From positions 62,001 through 126,000 of the forward strand of contig CANMFL010000009.1 of assembly GCA_947497185.1 (NCBI GenBank): DNA of 64,000 nt, given 5' to 3'. Made by a program: the position numbers and the translations under genes. Positions within the stretch are counted from its first letter, which is position 1. Each line of letters starts with the position of its first letter. This DNA is from an uncultured Paracoccaceae bacterium (GTDB lineage: Bacteria > Pseudomonadota > Alphaproteobacteria > Rhodobacterales > Rhodobacteraceae). Shown piece by piece: positions 33,434 to 42,652 of the stretch. Under the pieces are notes generated by a model. The model was not told the DNA's origin. It saw nothing but the letters and a program-made list of their open reading frames with translations, and searched no databases.

Positions 33434-36209
33434 TCCGACCAACACGACTTACGACTTAGAAACGCCGGACAATTTGATTTGTCCGGCGTCTGAGATTTTT
33501 GATCAGCCTGCCGTGCGGATCGCATTGGATGCGGCTGTTAATCAAACGACGGATCACAAGATTATCCGATCCAGAACCGTCGAAATCCTGAGCAAAGCAC
33601 GTATCGCTGGCCGTAAACGCATCGCAGAAGCGTTCGCGGTTGATCCATTTCCCGGACGGCGCGGCACGCGGGCCTATAGCTGGTTAACGGACCAAGTTGT
33701 CGGCGAAGTGCTGCACGTCGCGCAGACCTATCTGCATCCGCTACCAAACCCGACAGAGGCCGAACGCATCGCGATTATCGCTGTTGGTGGTTACGGGCGG
33801 GGCGAAATGGCGGCCCATTCCGACGTCGATCTGCTGTTCCTGAACCCCTACAAAATCACGCCTTGGGCCGAGAGCCTGATCGAATCAATGCTCTATATCC
33901 TGTGGGATCTGAAGCTAAAGGTCGGTCACGCCAGCCGGACGATCAAGGATTGCATCCGCTTGGGCCGCGAGGACTTCACGATCCGCACGTCACTGGTCGA
34001 ATACCGCTACTTGGCTGGCGACGAAGAACTGGCACAAACGCTTGCGACGACCCTGTGGGAAGAATTGTTCAGCGGCACCGCGGCTGAATTCATCGAAGCC
34101 AAGCTGGAAGAACGCCAGCAGCGCCACACGAAACAAGGTGGCCAGCGTTACGTGGTCGAGCCGAATGTCAAAGAAGGCAAGGGCGGTCTGCGCGATTTGC
34201 AGTCGCTGTTCTGGATCGGGAAATACGTCCACGGCACCCAAAACGCCAAAGAATTGATCGCTTTTGGGGTCTATACCGAAGGCGAGTTTCTTAAATTTAA
34301 AGCTGCCGAAGATTTCCTGTGGTCGGTCCGCTGTCACATGCACATCAGTGCGAACCGTGCTGTGGATCAACTGACTTTTGACATGCAGGTCGATGTGGCC
34401 GAACGGCTTGGCTACACGGATCATGATGGGCGTCGTGCGGTCGAGTTTTTCATGCAGGACTACTTTCGCCACGCGACAACCGTGGGCGAGCTGACGCGCG
34501 TCTTTTTGACGTCGCTTGAGGCCACGCATACCAAGGCCGAACCGATGCTTTTGCGGCTGTTTAAACGGCGCAAAAAGGCCAAAGCCCCTTATAAGATCGA
34601 ACAAAACCGCCTGACCATCGCCGACGAGGAGGCATTCTTTGCCGACAAGTTGAACATGCTTGGCATCGTCGAAGAGGTGTTGCGCACAGGCACGTTGATG
34701 CATCCCGACGCGGTGCGTTTGATCGCGGCGAACCTTGACCAAGTCGACGATTCACTGCGCAATGATCCGCGTGCGCGCAAGCTTTTTCTTGGGATTATGC
34801 TGAAACATGGCAATCCCGAACGCGGGCTGCGCCGGATGAATGAACTCGGGCTATTGGCCGCGTTTATCCCTGAATTTGCCCCGATTGTGGCGATGATGCA
34901 GTTCAATATGTATCACCACTACACGGTCGACGAACACACGATCCAATGTATCAGCCACCTGTCCAAGATCGAGCGCGAAGAGTTGGTCGAGGAACTGCCG
35001 CTTGCATCGGGCATCCTGAAAGGCGGCGTGAACCGCAAGGTGCTGTTTGTGGCGCTATTGCTGCATGATATCGGCAAAGGCCGCCCTGTGGATCATTCGG
35101 TGCTGGGCGCACAAATTGCCCGCGTTGTTGGGCCGCGTTTGGGGTTGAGCAAAAAGGACTGCGAGACGGTCGAATGGCTGATCCGCTATCATTTGTTGAT
35201 GTCTGATACCGCCCAAAAACGCGATATTGCAGAGCCGCGCACGGTCAAAGGTTTTGCCAAAGCCGTGAAAACCGTGGAACGTCTAGACCTGCTCACGGTG
35301 CTGACGGTCTGCGATATTCGCGGCGTGGGGCCGGGGACGTGGAACAACTGGAAGGCTGTTTTGATCCGCAATCTCTATGCTGCGACGAAAGATGCGCTTG
35401 AGAAAGGCTTGGAAGACCTGAACCGCGAAAGCCGCGAAAACGAAGCAAAACGTGCGCTGCGCGTCGCGCTAAGTGATTGGAAACCGAAGGACTTGAAGCG
35501 CGAGATCGGGCGGCATTACGGCACCTATTGGCAGGGTCTGCCGGGGACGACGCATGTGGTGTTCGCGAACCTGTTGAATGGTATTTCGGACGACCGCCTC
35601 GCGATTGACCTGATGCTGGACGAAGACCGCGACGCGACGCGCGTGTGTTTCGCGATGGTCGATCATCCGGGTCTGTTTAGCCGGATGACGGGCGCCTTGG
35701 CGCTGGTTGGTGCGAATATCGTGGATGCGCGGACTTACACGTCAAAAGACGGCTACGCGACGGCGGTGTTCTGGATTCAAGACGCGGATGGCCACCCCTA
35801 CGAGGCCGCTCGTCTGCCGCGATTGCAGCAAATGATCGTGAAAACGCTGCACGGCGAAGTTGTCGCCCGCGAGGCCCTGAAAGGCCGCGATAAGATCAAA
35901 AAGCGCGAGCGCGCGTTTCGGGTGCCGACGGTCATCACCTTCGACAACGTCGGCTCTGAAATCTACACAATCATCGAAGTCGACACCCGTGATCGTCCCG
36001 GATTGTTGTATGATCTGACGCGGACGCTTGCCGAAAATCACGTCTATATCGCCTCAGCGGTCATCGCGACCTTTGGTGAACAGATCGTGGATACGTTCTA
36101 CGTCAAAGACATGGTCGGTTTGAAATATCACACCGAAAGCAAACGTGACGCTCTCGAAAAGCACTTGCGCGAGGCGATCATCCAAGGTGCACAGAGGGCT
36201 GCAACATGA
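33393..36209 (+). CDS. glnD: Bifunctional PII uridylyltransferase / uridylyl-removing enzyme
   Basis: Nitrogen sensor that modifies PII according to glutamine level. The 938-residue protein has a nucleotidyltransferase domain (IIAVGGYGRGEMAAHSDVDLLFL), the VKEGKGGLRDLQSLFWIGKYVHG segment, an HD phosphohydrolase domain (LFVALLLHDIGKGRPVDHSVLGAQIA), and two C-terminal ACT domains (CFAMVDHPGLFSRMTGALAL and IEVDTRDRPGLLYDLTRTLAEN). The start is TTG 33393 with AGGTG upstream; TTG 33414 is an alternative. It overlaps the lpoA-like gene and is followed, after the second double palindrome, by murJ. Confidence 0.96.
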   Translation: MNQHRGALADQVSDPTNTTYDLETPDNLICPASEIFDQPAVRIALDAAVNQTTDHKIIRSRTVEILSKARIAGRKRIAEAFAVDPFPGRRGTRAYSWLTDQVVGEVLHVAQTYLHPLPNPTEAERIAIIAVGGYGRGEMAAHSDVDLLFLNPYKITPWAESLIESMLYILWDLKLKVGHASRTIKDCIRLGREDFTIRTSLVEYRYLAGDEELAQTLATTLWEELFSGTAAEFIEAKLEERQQRHTKQGGQRYVVEPNVKEGKGGLRDLQSLFWIGKYVHGTQNAKELIAFGVYTEGEFLKFKAAEDFLWSVRCHMHISANRAVDQLTFDMQVDVAERLGYTDHDGRRAVEFFMQDYFRHATTVGELTRVFLTSLEATHTKAEPMLLRLFKRRKKAKAPYKIEQNRLTIADEEAFFADKLNMLGIVEEVLRTGTLMHPDAVRLIAANLDQVDDSLRNDPRARKLFLGIMLKHGNPERGLRRMNELGLLAAFIPEFAPIVAMMQFNMYHHYTVDEHTIQCISHLSKIEREELVEELPLASGILKGGVNRKVLFVALLLHDIGKGRPVDHSVLGAQIARVVGPRLGLSKKDCETVEWLIRYHLLMSDTAQKRDIAEPRTVKGFAKAVKTVERLDLLTVLTVCDIRGVGPGTWNNWKAVLIRNLYAATKDALEKGLEDLNRESRENEAKRALRVALSDWKPKDLKREIGRHYGTYWQGLPGTTHVVFANLLNGISDDRLAIDLMLDEDRDATRVCFAMVDHPGLFSRMTGALALVGANIVDARTYTSKDGYATAVFWIQDADGHPYEAARLPRLQQMIVKTLHGEVVAREALKGRDKIKKRERAFRVPTVITFDNVGSEIYTIIEVDTRDRPGLLYDLTRTLAENHVYIASAVIATFGEQIVDTFYVKDMVGLKYHTESKRDALEKHLREAIIQGAQRAAT

Positions 36210-36211
36210 CG

Positions 36212-36253
36212 CGAATTTTCGCGAAAATTCGGACGATTTTTCTGGAAAAATCG
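36212..36253 (+). repeat. 42-base double-palindrome element, copy 2 (glnD-murJ junction)
   Basis: CGAATTTTCGCGAAAATTCG (36212-36231), a perfect 20-base palindrome, then GA, then CGATTTTTC-TG-GAAAAATCG (36234-36253). It begins two bases after the glnD stop and ends directly before AGGTGG, the murJ ribosome binding site. Orientation relative to transcription is the same as in copy 1 at 23249-23290. Confidence 0.85.
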
Positions 36254-36264
36254 AGGTGGCCTGC

Positions 36265-37848
36265 GTGAAGCCAATTCGTTTAATGGCCGGTTTCTTTACG
36301 GTCGGTCTGTGGACATTGCTGTCGCGTGTTCTGGGCTTTGCGCGTGACATCATGATGGCCGCGTTTCTCGGCACTGGCCCCGTCGCAGAGGCGTTCCTGA
36401 TCGCCTTGTCATTGCCCAACATGTTCCGCCGCTTTTTCGCGGAAGGGGCGTTTAACATGGCATTCGTGCCGATGTTTTCCAAGAAGCTAGAGGCAGACGA
36501 CGATCCACTGACATTCGCGCAAGACGCGTTCTTGGGGCTTGGGTTCGTCTTGATGATCTTTACGGGGATCGCCGTCGCTTTCATGCCTGCGCTGGTCACA
36601 TTGATGGCTGCGGGCTTTCGCGGGGACGTCCGGTTCGAATTGGCCGTGGCCTACGGACAGGTCGCGTTTCCTTATATCCTGTTCATCTCGCTCGCGGCCT
36701 TGCTGTCCGGCGTTCTGAACGCAACGGGGCGGTTTATCGCCGCTGCTGCTGCCCCCGTTCTGCTGAACATCTTCTTTGTGGGCGTCATGCTTTTGATGTG
36801 GCTGCTCGGCGGGCCAACGGTTGTCGGCGGGGCCTATGTTTACGACGCGACTGTCAGCTTCGGGCGCGGGTTGGCGTGGGCTGTGCCTTTTGCGGGCATT
36901 GCGCAGGTGACGCTTGTTTTCATCGCCGCCAGACGTGCCGGTTTCCCGATGGCGTTGCGGATGCCGCGTTTGACGCCTGATTTGAAACGTCTTGCGATCA
37001 TTGCTTTGCCTGCGGTGATGGCGGGGGGCGTTTTACAGATCAACCTTTTGGTTGGCCGTCAGGTCGCGAGTACCTTTGACGGCGCAATCGCATGGCTCAG
37101 CTATGCGGACCGGTTGTATCAACTGCCGCTGGGCGTGATTGCGATTGCGATTGGCGTGGTGCTCTTGCCGGACCTGTCGCGCCGATTGCAAGCGGGCGAC
37201 GAAGCGGGCGGGCAAGATGCGTTTAACCGCGCGTCCGAGGTCGCCTTGGCCCTCACCATTCCCGCCGCGATTGCATTGATCGTGATCCCGATCCCGCTGG
37301 TGTCGGTTCTGTTCCAGCGGGGCGCGTTCACTGCCGACGACACAGCGGCGACTGCTTTGGCCGTTGCGGTTTACGGTCTGGGCTTGCCTGCGTTCGTGCT
37401 GCAGAAGGCGCTGCAACCGTTGTTTTACGCACGCGGCGATACAAAACGTCCGTTCTACTACGCGATCTTTGCGATGATCTTGAACGCTGTTTTGGCCTTT
37501 GGTCTGCGCGATTACATCGGCTTTATCGCGGCGGCTGTCGGCACGACACTGACAAGCTGGGCGATGGTTGGCCAGTTGTGGTGGGGCGCGCGTGGCATGG
37601 GCAAGGCGTCGCAATTCGACGCTAGGTTCAAGCGCCGGATTACGCGGATTATCGCGTCTGCGGTCGCGATGGGGGCTGTGCTGTTCAGTCTGGCAATCGT
37701 GCTGCAACCGATGCTCGGCAGCGGCGGCACACGCTACATCGGCTTGTTGATCCTCGTGGTCAGCGGGATCGTGAGCTATTTTGCGATTGGTCAGATGCTA
37801 GGCGCGTTCCGGCTAACGGAATTCAAAGCAGCAATGCGCAGGTCTTAG
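36265..37848 (+). CDS. murJ: Lipid II flippase MurJ
   Basis: Moves lipid II across the inner membrane for peptidoglycan synthesis. The 527-residue MviN-type protein has about 14 membrane helices. Landmarks are GFFTVGLWTLLSRVLGFARDIMMAAFLGTGPVAEAFLIAL, NMFRRFFAEGAFNMAFVPMF and the RQVASTFDGAIAWLSYADRLYQLPLGV stretch. Translation is placed at GTG 36265, right after AGGTGG at 36254-36259; the usual roseobacter start MKPIRLM then matches. The frame is open further upstream but passes through the double palindrome. The glnD-murJ order is conserved in alphaproteobacteria. The stop overlaps the convergent lipoprotein gene. Confidence 0.95.
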   Translation: MKPIRLMAGFFTVGLWTLLSRVLGFARDIMMAAFLGTGPVAEAFLIALSLPNMFRRFFAEGAFNMAFVPMFSKKLEADDDPLTFAQDAFLGLGFVLMIFTGIAVAFMPALVTLMAAGFRGDVRFELAVAYGQVAFPYILFISLAALLSGVLNATGRFIAAAAAPVLLNIFFVGVMLLMWLLGGPTVVGGAYVYDATVSFGRGLAWAVPFAGIAQVTLVFIAARRAGFPMALRMPRLTPDLKRLAIIALPAVMAGGVLQINLLVGRQVASTFDGAIAWLSYADRLYQLPLGVIAIAIGVVLLPDLSRRLQAGDEAGGQDAFNRASEVALALTIPAAIALIVIPIPLVSVLFQRGAFTADDTAATALAVAVYGLGLPAFVLQKALQPLFYARGDTKRPFYYAIFAMILNAVLAFGLRDYIGFIAAAVGTTLTSWAMVGQLWWGARGMGKASQFDARFKRRITRIIASAVAMGAVLFSLAIVLQPMLGSGGTRYIGLLILVVSGIVSYFAIGQMLGAFRLTEFKAAMRRS

Positions 37849-38051
37849 TTATCTGCGCGATTGCGCCCACCGGGTGTGGGCTGCGGCAAAGTTTGGAAGG
37901 TCGCAGGAAGGTCGAGTTCTTTCTGCGTTTCCAAATTGCTCTCGAACGGCGTAATCGTCACCGACCCGAAATCACGGATCGGAGTCGCAGGTCCGTTTGA
38001 ACAGGCTGCAAGAGCCAGTACAGGGACGCTTGCCAAGATGATTGCACGCAT
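37845..38051 (-). CDS. Small lipoprotein, possibly a shortened DUF3035 protein
   Basis: A 68-residue lipoprotein with lipobox LALAAC (Cys17). The mature part is about 50 residues and ends LPATFQTLPQPTPGGRNRADN. The block LPxPTPGGxNRxD is familiar to me from the middle of DUF3035 lipoproteins of Rhodobacterales, which also lie next to lspA; here the chain stops right after that block, so the protein may be a truncated member. It is downstream of lspA's neighbourhood in the sense that lspA lies upstream on the same strand. The 3' end overlaps murJ by four bases. Confidence 0.7.
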   Translation of the reverse strand: MRAIILASVPVLALAACSNGPATPIRDFGSVTITPFESNLETQKELDLPATFQTLPQPTPGGRNRADN

Positions 38052-38104
38052 TGCCGTTCCTTAAGTCTTTGGTCCCGTGTGTTTAGCGCAGGATTGCTGC
38101 CGCG

Positions 38105-38599
38105 TCACGACCTCTTTGTACGAGATTTTTTTGACGGCTTGGAACCGCCGCTGTCGGATAGAAACGCAAGGCCGATAGCGCCCGCGAAAATAGAGATATC
38201 CGCGACGTTGAACGCATACGGATTGTCGATCCCGCAGCAGGACATGTTCAAGAAATCCGCAACCGCGCCATACATCACGCGGTCAACGATGTTGCCCATT
38301 GCGCCGCCGACCAGCAGACCCGCTGCGATCATCATATTGCGCGTGCCGCCAGCCTTCCAAAGCCAGGCAATCACGCCAATGGAAATCGCCAAGGCAACGC
38401 CAATCAGCGCCCACCGCATGTCATATCCGGCACCAAGCCCGAAATTCACGCCTCTGTTCCACGCCATGCGGAATGTCAGGAACGGGGCCGCAACGTCGAT
38501 ATATCTGATCTGATCCAGCTTGAGCCAGTGCAGAACATAGTATTTTGACAACTGATCTATCAGGAAAATCCAGAAAGCTGTCCAAAAGAGTGGGCGCAT
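38105..38599 (-). CDS. lspA: Lipoprotein signal peptidase (signal peptidase II)
   Basis: Inner-membrane aspartic protease that removes signal peptides from diacylated prolipoproteins. The 164-residue protein has four membrane helices and both catalytic aspartates: Asp115 in NIVDRVMYGAVADFLN and Asp134 in FNVADISIF. LIDQLSKYYVLHWL at 14-26 is the usual first-helix motif. It is upstream of the small lipoprotein gene, one of its likely substrates, and downstream of purH. A large inverted repeat separates it from purH. Confidence 0.96.
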   Translation of the reverse strand: MRPLFWTAFWIFLIDQLSKYYVLHWLKLDQIRYIDVAAPFLTFRMAWNRGVNFGLGAGYDMRWALIGVALAISIGVIAWLWKAGGTRNMMIAAGLLVGGAMGNIVDRVMYGAVADFLNMSCCGIDNPYAFNVADISIFAGAIGLAFLSDSGGSKPSKKSRTKRS

Positions 38600-38637
38600 C
38601 GTTGTGTCCTTAATGGGCGTTACTCGAAAATTTGGAT

Positions 38638-38679
38638 GATCAATACCCAGCCCATGTTGGGCATTACAGGGTATTGATC
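38638..38679 (-). terminator. Large inverted repeat between purH and lspA
   Basis: Perfect 11-bp arms GATCAATACCC (38638-38648) and GGGTATTGATC (38669-38679) enclose an inner stem GCCCA/TGGGC (38650-38654 and 38658-38662). On the minus strand, the transcript side, ATCCAAATTTTCG follows, a weak T tract. It lies 33 bases after the purH stop. Terminator is the simplest reading; an operator or regulatory RNA structure ahead of lspA is possible. Confidence 0.6.
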
Positions 38680-38711
38680 GTGTTTCTCACTTCGTGCGTT
38701 TGCGTAACCGA

Positions 38712-40304
38712 TTAGTGCCGGAAGTGCCGTGTGCCTGTAAAGACCATGGCGATGCCAGCCTCGTCCGCAGCTTTGATGACTTCGTCATCGCGCATAGAAC
38801 CACCCGGTTGGATCACGCAAGTCGCCCCCGCAGCGGCGGCTTCCATCAGCCCGTCAGCAAAGGGGAAGAATGCGTCGGATGCCACAGCCGACCCGATGGT
38901 CAGCGGTTGTGGCAGGCCCATGGCGTCTGCCATGCGTTCCGCTTTTTTCGCGGCGATCAGGGCTGAATCGAGACGTGACATCTGCCCAGCACCGACACCC
39001 ACAGTCGCGCCGTCTTTGACGTAGACAATCGCGTTGGATTTGGTGTGCTTGGCCACTTTCCATGCGAACAACAGGTCTTTGAGTTGGTCGTCGGTTGGTT
39101 CAACCTTGGTCACGACTTTCAGGTCTTCGATACGCAGATCATCGGTATCTTTGTCCTGCACCAACATGCCGCCAGCAACTTGGCGGTAGGCGAGCGACTG
39201 TTCCTGTGGATCAGGCAGACCGTCAGTGGTCAGCAAGCGCAGGTTTTTCTTGGTCGCGAAGATCGCTTTGGCTGCATCGGATGCACCCGGTGCGATCACA
39301 ACTTCGGTAAAGATTTCGACGATGGCTTTGGCGGTGTCTTCGTCCAAAGGCTGGTTCAGCGCTACGATCCCGCCAAACGCAGAGGTACGGTCGCAATCGA
39401 ATGCTTTGGTATAGGCCTCAAGCAGAGTAGCCCCTTGGCCAACGCCGCAAGGGTTCGCGTGTTTGATGATCGCCACGGCAGGGCCGTTTGCCGGATCAAA
39501 TTCGGCTACCAATTCAAACGCCGCGTCAGTGTCGTTGATGTTGTTGTAGGACAGTTCCTTGCCCTGATGCTGCTGGGCTGTTGCCACACCCGGACGGTTC
39601 GTGCCGTCTGTGTAGAACGCCGCCGACTGGTGGCTGTTTTCACCGTACCGCAATGTCTGGGTGAATGTGCCAGTGAATGTGCGGCGGCGCGGCTCTTTGT
39701 TGCCAATCGCGTTTGCCATCCAAGTGCTAACAGCCGTGTCATACGCAGCCGTGCGCCCATAAGCGATTTGCGCTTGGCGCTGGCGGAAGGCGTAGGTTGT
39801 CTGGCCGTCGTTTGCGTCCAATTCTGCACGCAGGGCGGTGTAGTCTTCGACGTCAGTCACAACCGTGACAAAAGCGTGGTTCTTGGCAGATGACCGGATC
39901 ATCGCAGGGCCGCCGATATCGATGTTCTCGATGCAGGTGTCGTAATCGGACCCTTTGGCGACGGCTTCTTCAAACGGGTACAGGTTCACAACCAGCAGGT
40001 CGATTGGACCGATGTTGTGTTCTTCCATCGCGGCGACGTGACCTTCCAGATCGCGGCGGGCCAACAGGCCGCCATGCACGACAGGGTGCAACGTCTTCAC
40101 ACGTCCGTCCATCATTTCAGGAAAGCCTGTGACGTCTGCCACGTCTTTCACGTCAAGGCCCGCATCGCGGAGCGCCTTGGCCGAACCGCCAGTCGAGAGC
40201 AGTTCAACCCCACGTTTGGCAAGGTCTTGGCCCAATTCAATGAGCCCCGTTTTATCAGATACAGAAAGCAGTGCGCGGCGTAGTGGTGCGAGATCGGTCA
40301 TCAT
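38712..40304 (-). CDS. purH: Bifunctional AICAR formyltransferase / IMP cyclohydrolase
   Basis: Last two steps of de novo purine synthesis. The 530-residue protein begins with the IMP cyclohydrolase domain ([59 protein letters not shown]) and continues into the AICAR transformylase domain ([73 protein letters not shown]). The ending [12 protein letters not shown] is standard. Its ATG overlaps the heparinase-like stop by four bases, so it is the second gene of a coupled pair. Confidence 0.97.
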   Translation of the reverse strand: MMTDLAPLRRALLSVSDKTGLIELGQDLAKRGVELLSTGGSAKALRDAGLDVKDVADVTGFPEMMDGRVKTLHPVVHGGLLARRDLEGHVAAMEEHNIGPIDLLVVNLYPFEEAVAKGSDYDTCIENIDIGGPAMIRSSAKNHAFVTVVTDVEDYTALRAELDANDGQTTYAFRQRQAQIAYGRTAAYDTAVSTWMANAIGNKEPRRRTFTGTFTQTLRYGENSHQSAAFYTDGTNRPGVATAQQHQGKELSYNNINDTDAAFELVAEFDPANGPAVAIIKHANPCGVGQGATLLEAYTKAFDCDRTSAFGGIVALNQPLDEDTAKAIVEIFTEVVIAPGASDAAKAIFATKKNLRLLTTDGLPDPQEQSLAYRQVAGGMLVQDKDTDDLRIEDLKVVTKVEPTDDQLKDLLFAWKVAKHTKSNAIVYVKDGATVGVGAGQMSRLDSALIAAKKAERMADAMGLPQPLTIGSAVASDAFFPFADGLMEAAAAGATCVIQPGGSMRDDEVIKAADEAGIAMVFTGTRHFRH

Positions 40305-42133
40305 TGTCCCCGTGATGTGTCATCGTAACCGCCCACCGGATCATTTGGGGTCAGATCACGCACCGCATCGGGCGTGTCTTGTGCTTTGGCCAAAGACCAG
40401 CGGACGCGCGTCGCATATGTCATTGCGGCGCTGGTTAAAACCACCTGTTGCGCGCTACGGGGCTTTAATCGTCCATTTTCCAAATAAACTGACGGCTCAA
40501 GGCTTAATGTGGCCTGTCCGTCGTGCCGAAATATCCAAACTTCGCCGGATTTCAGCACCATCGACACGGCACCGCCGCTGAGGTCGACGGTTGCATCAAC
40601 ATCAGGGTGCAAATGGAATCGGATCGTAAAAGGCACACCGGGGCTGCTGCGCGATTGCTGCCCGTCAAAGCGGGCCTCGTCATTAGTACCAAGTGTCGTC
40701 AGCAGGTCTTCACCCACCAAACCACGTCCATCAATCGCAATATCGATGGTCCGCGCATGGGTTAGCCCATGTGTCTGGCGGTAGCCATCGTGGGACAATT
40801 CCAACCGTTTGCCATCATCAAGGTTCGAGAATTCACATTGCACACGTTGCGGCACGTCCAGCAGTAGCTCCGCCGAATGACTACCTCTGACAGGGGGCGC
40901 AAGGCGCGATGACGAATATCCGTTGATCCACAGCGTCGAATGCGACGGCGTAGCGCGACCGGCACGACGCCAGTCTTCGCCAAAGCTACGGCCTGATCCG
41001 CAACTGACGATAATCGGACGCCGCCCCGATGTGACCTCGAAGGCGAGCGTGCTTGCATGAGCATCGCCGGACGCTGGGCCAACAGGCGGGGTCGCGGCAT
41101 CGACAATCATCGACGTGCGACCAGCCGTGACACGGGCAAATCCCATGTGCAGGTCTTTGGGTTCAATCGGCGTGACGCGAACATGCGAGTCGGCCAGCGC
41201 GTGATCCAGCCGCCCGTCGATCCCACGGCCACCACCATGAAACCGTGCGAGGCTACCGTCTGCATGACGCAAGGCGCGCAGGGTCGGGGCCATGCGTTCT
41301 TGGGCTTCGATGAACTGTCGTGGTGGCGTTTGCCCTGCAAGTGTTAACGCTTCGGTCGCCCATGTGATCAGCGTGAAAACCTCTAGCAAATCTTCCGGGT
41401 TCCGCGTCGCAATCCCACCCATACTATCAATCTGTGTGGCGCAATCACTGGCCAGCGCCTTGACCGCAGGCGGAGCGAATTGCTCCATGCCTTCAAGGGC
41501 AAGGCCTGCGTAGATGATTCCCGTCAGCGCCTCGAAGCGCGACAAACCGGGTTCCGTCGTGCGCCAGCGTTTGGCAAGAAACAGTGTCTGCTGGCCAAGC
41601 GAGCGGAAATAGATGTCCGATGCCGCCTTATCCTGACCGCGCAGCAAAAACAGGCCGTGGTTGATCCAACGGATCAAACGACGCCCCGTCAGATCAGGCG
41701 TCCAGCCAGCACCAGTGCCGTTACCGTAGCGGCTAATCCAATCAGCCACCCACGCTTGCGCCCGTTCACGCGCGCGCATGTCGCCAACGGCGGCCAGATC
41801 ATCAAGCCACGCAAAACCTTGGATTTCTTCGGCAATACGGGGATTGTCGATACCAATGTCCCAGATCAACGCATTCGGGGCTTGGACAAAAGCCCCCGCA
41901 AACAGGAAATTCCCGCTGATCAACTGCCGTCCTCTGGCAAAGTGACCTATCGTTTTTGGTTCCGGCTGCGACACAAACCCAGTCGCAGGTCGTGCGCGTG
42001 CAGACCGCCGCGCATGGAAGCGATGCATAAAATCGGTGCGTCGGGCACGCCATGTTTGTGCCTGTTCCACTGCGGGCTGCCTGTTTGGTTTTATTGTTAT
42101 TTGGACCATAGCCAGCCGGTGTAACTGAGTCAC
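40301..42133 (-). CDS. Heparinase II/III family protein
   Basis: A 610-residue protein of the heparinase II/III family, with an N-terminal alpha-alpha toroid-like part ([31 protein letters not shown], then [18 protein letters not shown]) and a C-terminal beta-sandwich part starting near [12 protein letters not shown]. The [17 protein letters not shown] and [25 protein letters not shown] blocks are typical of the alphaproteobacterial version. No signal peptide is obvious, so it may be cytoplasmic. Polysaccharide lyase activity is not proven for this subgroup. ATG 42133 and ATG 42109 are both possible. The gene is coupled to purH. Confidence 0.85.
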   Translation of the reverse strand: MTQLHRLAMVQITIKPNRQPAVEQAQTWRARRTDFMHRFHARRSARARPATGFVSQPEPKTIGHFARGRQLISGNFLFAGAFVQAPNALIWDIGIDNPRIAEEIQGFAWLDDLAAVGDMRARERAQAWVADWISRYGNGTGAGWTPDLTGRRLIRWINHGLFLLRGQDKAASDIYFRSLGQQTLFLAKRWRTTEPGLSRFEALTGIIYAGLALEGMEQFAPPAVKALASDCATQIDSMGGIATRNPEDLLEVFTLITWATEALTLAGQTPPRQFIEAQERMAPTLRALRHADGSLARFHGGGRGIDGRLDHALADSHVRVTPIEPKDLHMGFARVTAGRTSMIVDAATPPVGPASGDAHASTLAFEVTSGRRPIIVSCGSGRSFGEDWRRAGRATPSHSTLWINGYSSSRLAPPVRGSHSAELLLDVPQRVQCEFSNLDDGKRLELSHDGYRQTHGLTHARTIDIAIDGRGLVGEDLLTTLGTNDEARFDGQQSRSSPGVPFTIRFHLHPDVDATVDLSGGAVSMVLKSGEVWIFRHDGQATLSLEPSVYLENGRLKPRSAQQVVLTSAAMTYATRVRWSLAKAQDTPDAVRDLTPNDPVGGYDDTSRGQ

Positions 42134-42199
42134 GTGATCTTCGTGGCTGGTCCGATGTTTCGGGTAAATCCGTTATGAAATTTAAATATTAAAATGGGT

Positions 42200-42221
42200 C
42201 ACGTGCCGAAAATGGCACGTG
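42200..42221 (-). terminator. Terminator-like hairpin after the 42260-42415 lipoprotein gene
   Basis: Perfect 8-bp stem CACGTGCC (42200-42207) and GGCACGTG (42214-42221) with a six-base loop. On the minus strand it is followed by ACCCATTTTAATATTT. It lies 38 bases beyond the lipoprotein stop and ahead of the heparinase-like gene. Confidence 0.6.
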
Positions 42222-42259
42222 GTAATCGATTGGCTTAAATGTACCGTTGAAAACGTAGA

Positions 42260-42415
42260 CTAGCGGGTTGGACCCGTTGGAATCGCGTAATTCGCGGCAG
42301 AAAAGCGCAACAAATCATTATCAGCCCGACCAGCTACATAGCTGTCAGGTGTTGCAGCGCAAGCGCTCAGCAAACTCGCCGAGACTAACGCCAGCATGGT
42401 TAGCAAGCGTGACAT
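42260..42415 (-). CDS. Very small lipoprotein, 51 residues
   Basis: From ATG 42415 the product is MSRLLTMLALVSASLLSAC plus 32 residues ending in YAIPTGPTR. The lipobox LLSAC places the acylated Cys at residue 19. The ribosome site GAGGAGTAG is strong and at the right distance, so the longer upstream frame is rejected. The mature part is only 33 residues and I do not recognise it. A hairpin follows. The 237 bases upstream (42416-42652), before the FAD/GcvT gene, contain no gene that I can see. Confidence 0.75.
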   Translation of the reverse strand: MSRLLTMLALVSASLLSACAATPDSYVAGRADNDLLRFSAANYAIPTGPTR

Positions 42416-42652
42416 AAAACTACTCCTCATATTCCACATCTTACGTGTGGTGAATCCAACATAGGCATTTCTACGGCATTTGTTGAGTCTCCAAATGTAA
42501 GCAAATGCGCCAAGTGTCATTTCTGCATAGCGCCCAATAGTTAAGAATTAGTCGCCGCTGTCGGTTTTGCACCTTTCAAGGTCGGAAGGTTCTAACGTCC
42601 GCCCGTCGATTGCGACACAGTGGCTCAAAGAGCATCCTGTGGAGTCGCGTGC

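Noticed and set aside
33990..34742. 250-codon open frame antisense to glnD
   Set aside because: Lies inside the GlnD nucleotidyltransferase region and has no domain, signal or ribosome site.
39045..39893. 282-codon open frame antisense to purH
   Set aside because: Complete overlap with PurH, whose motifs are all intact; the antisense translation shows no family pattern.
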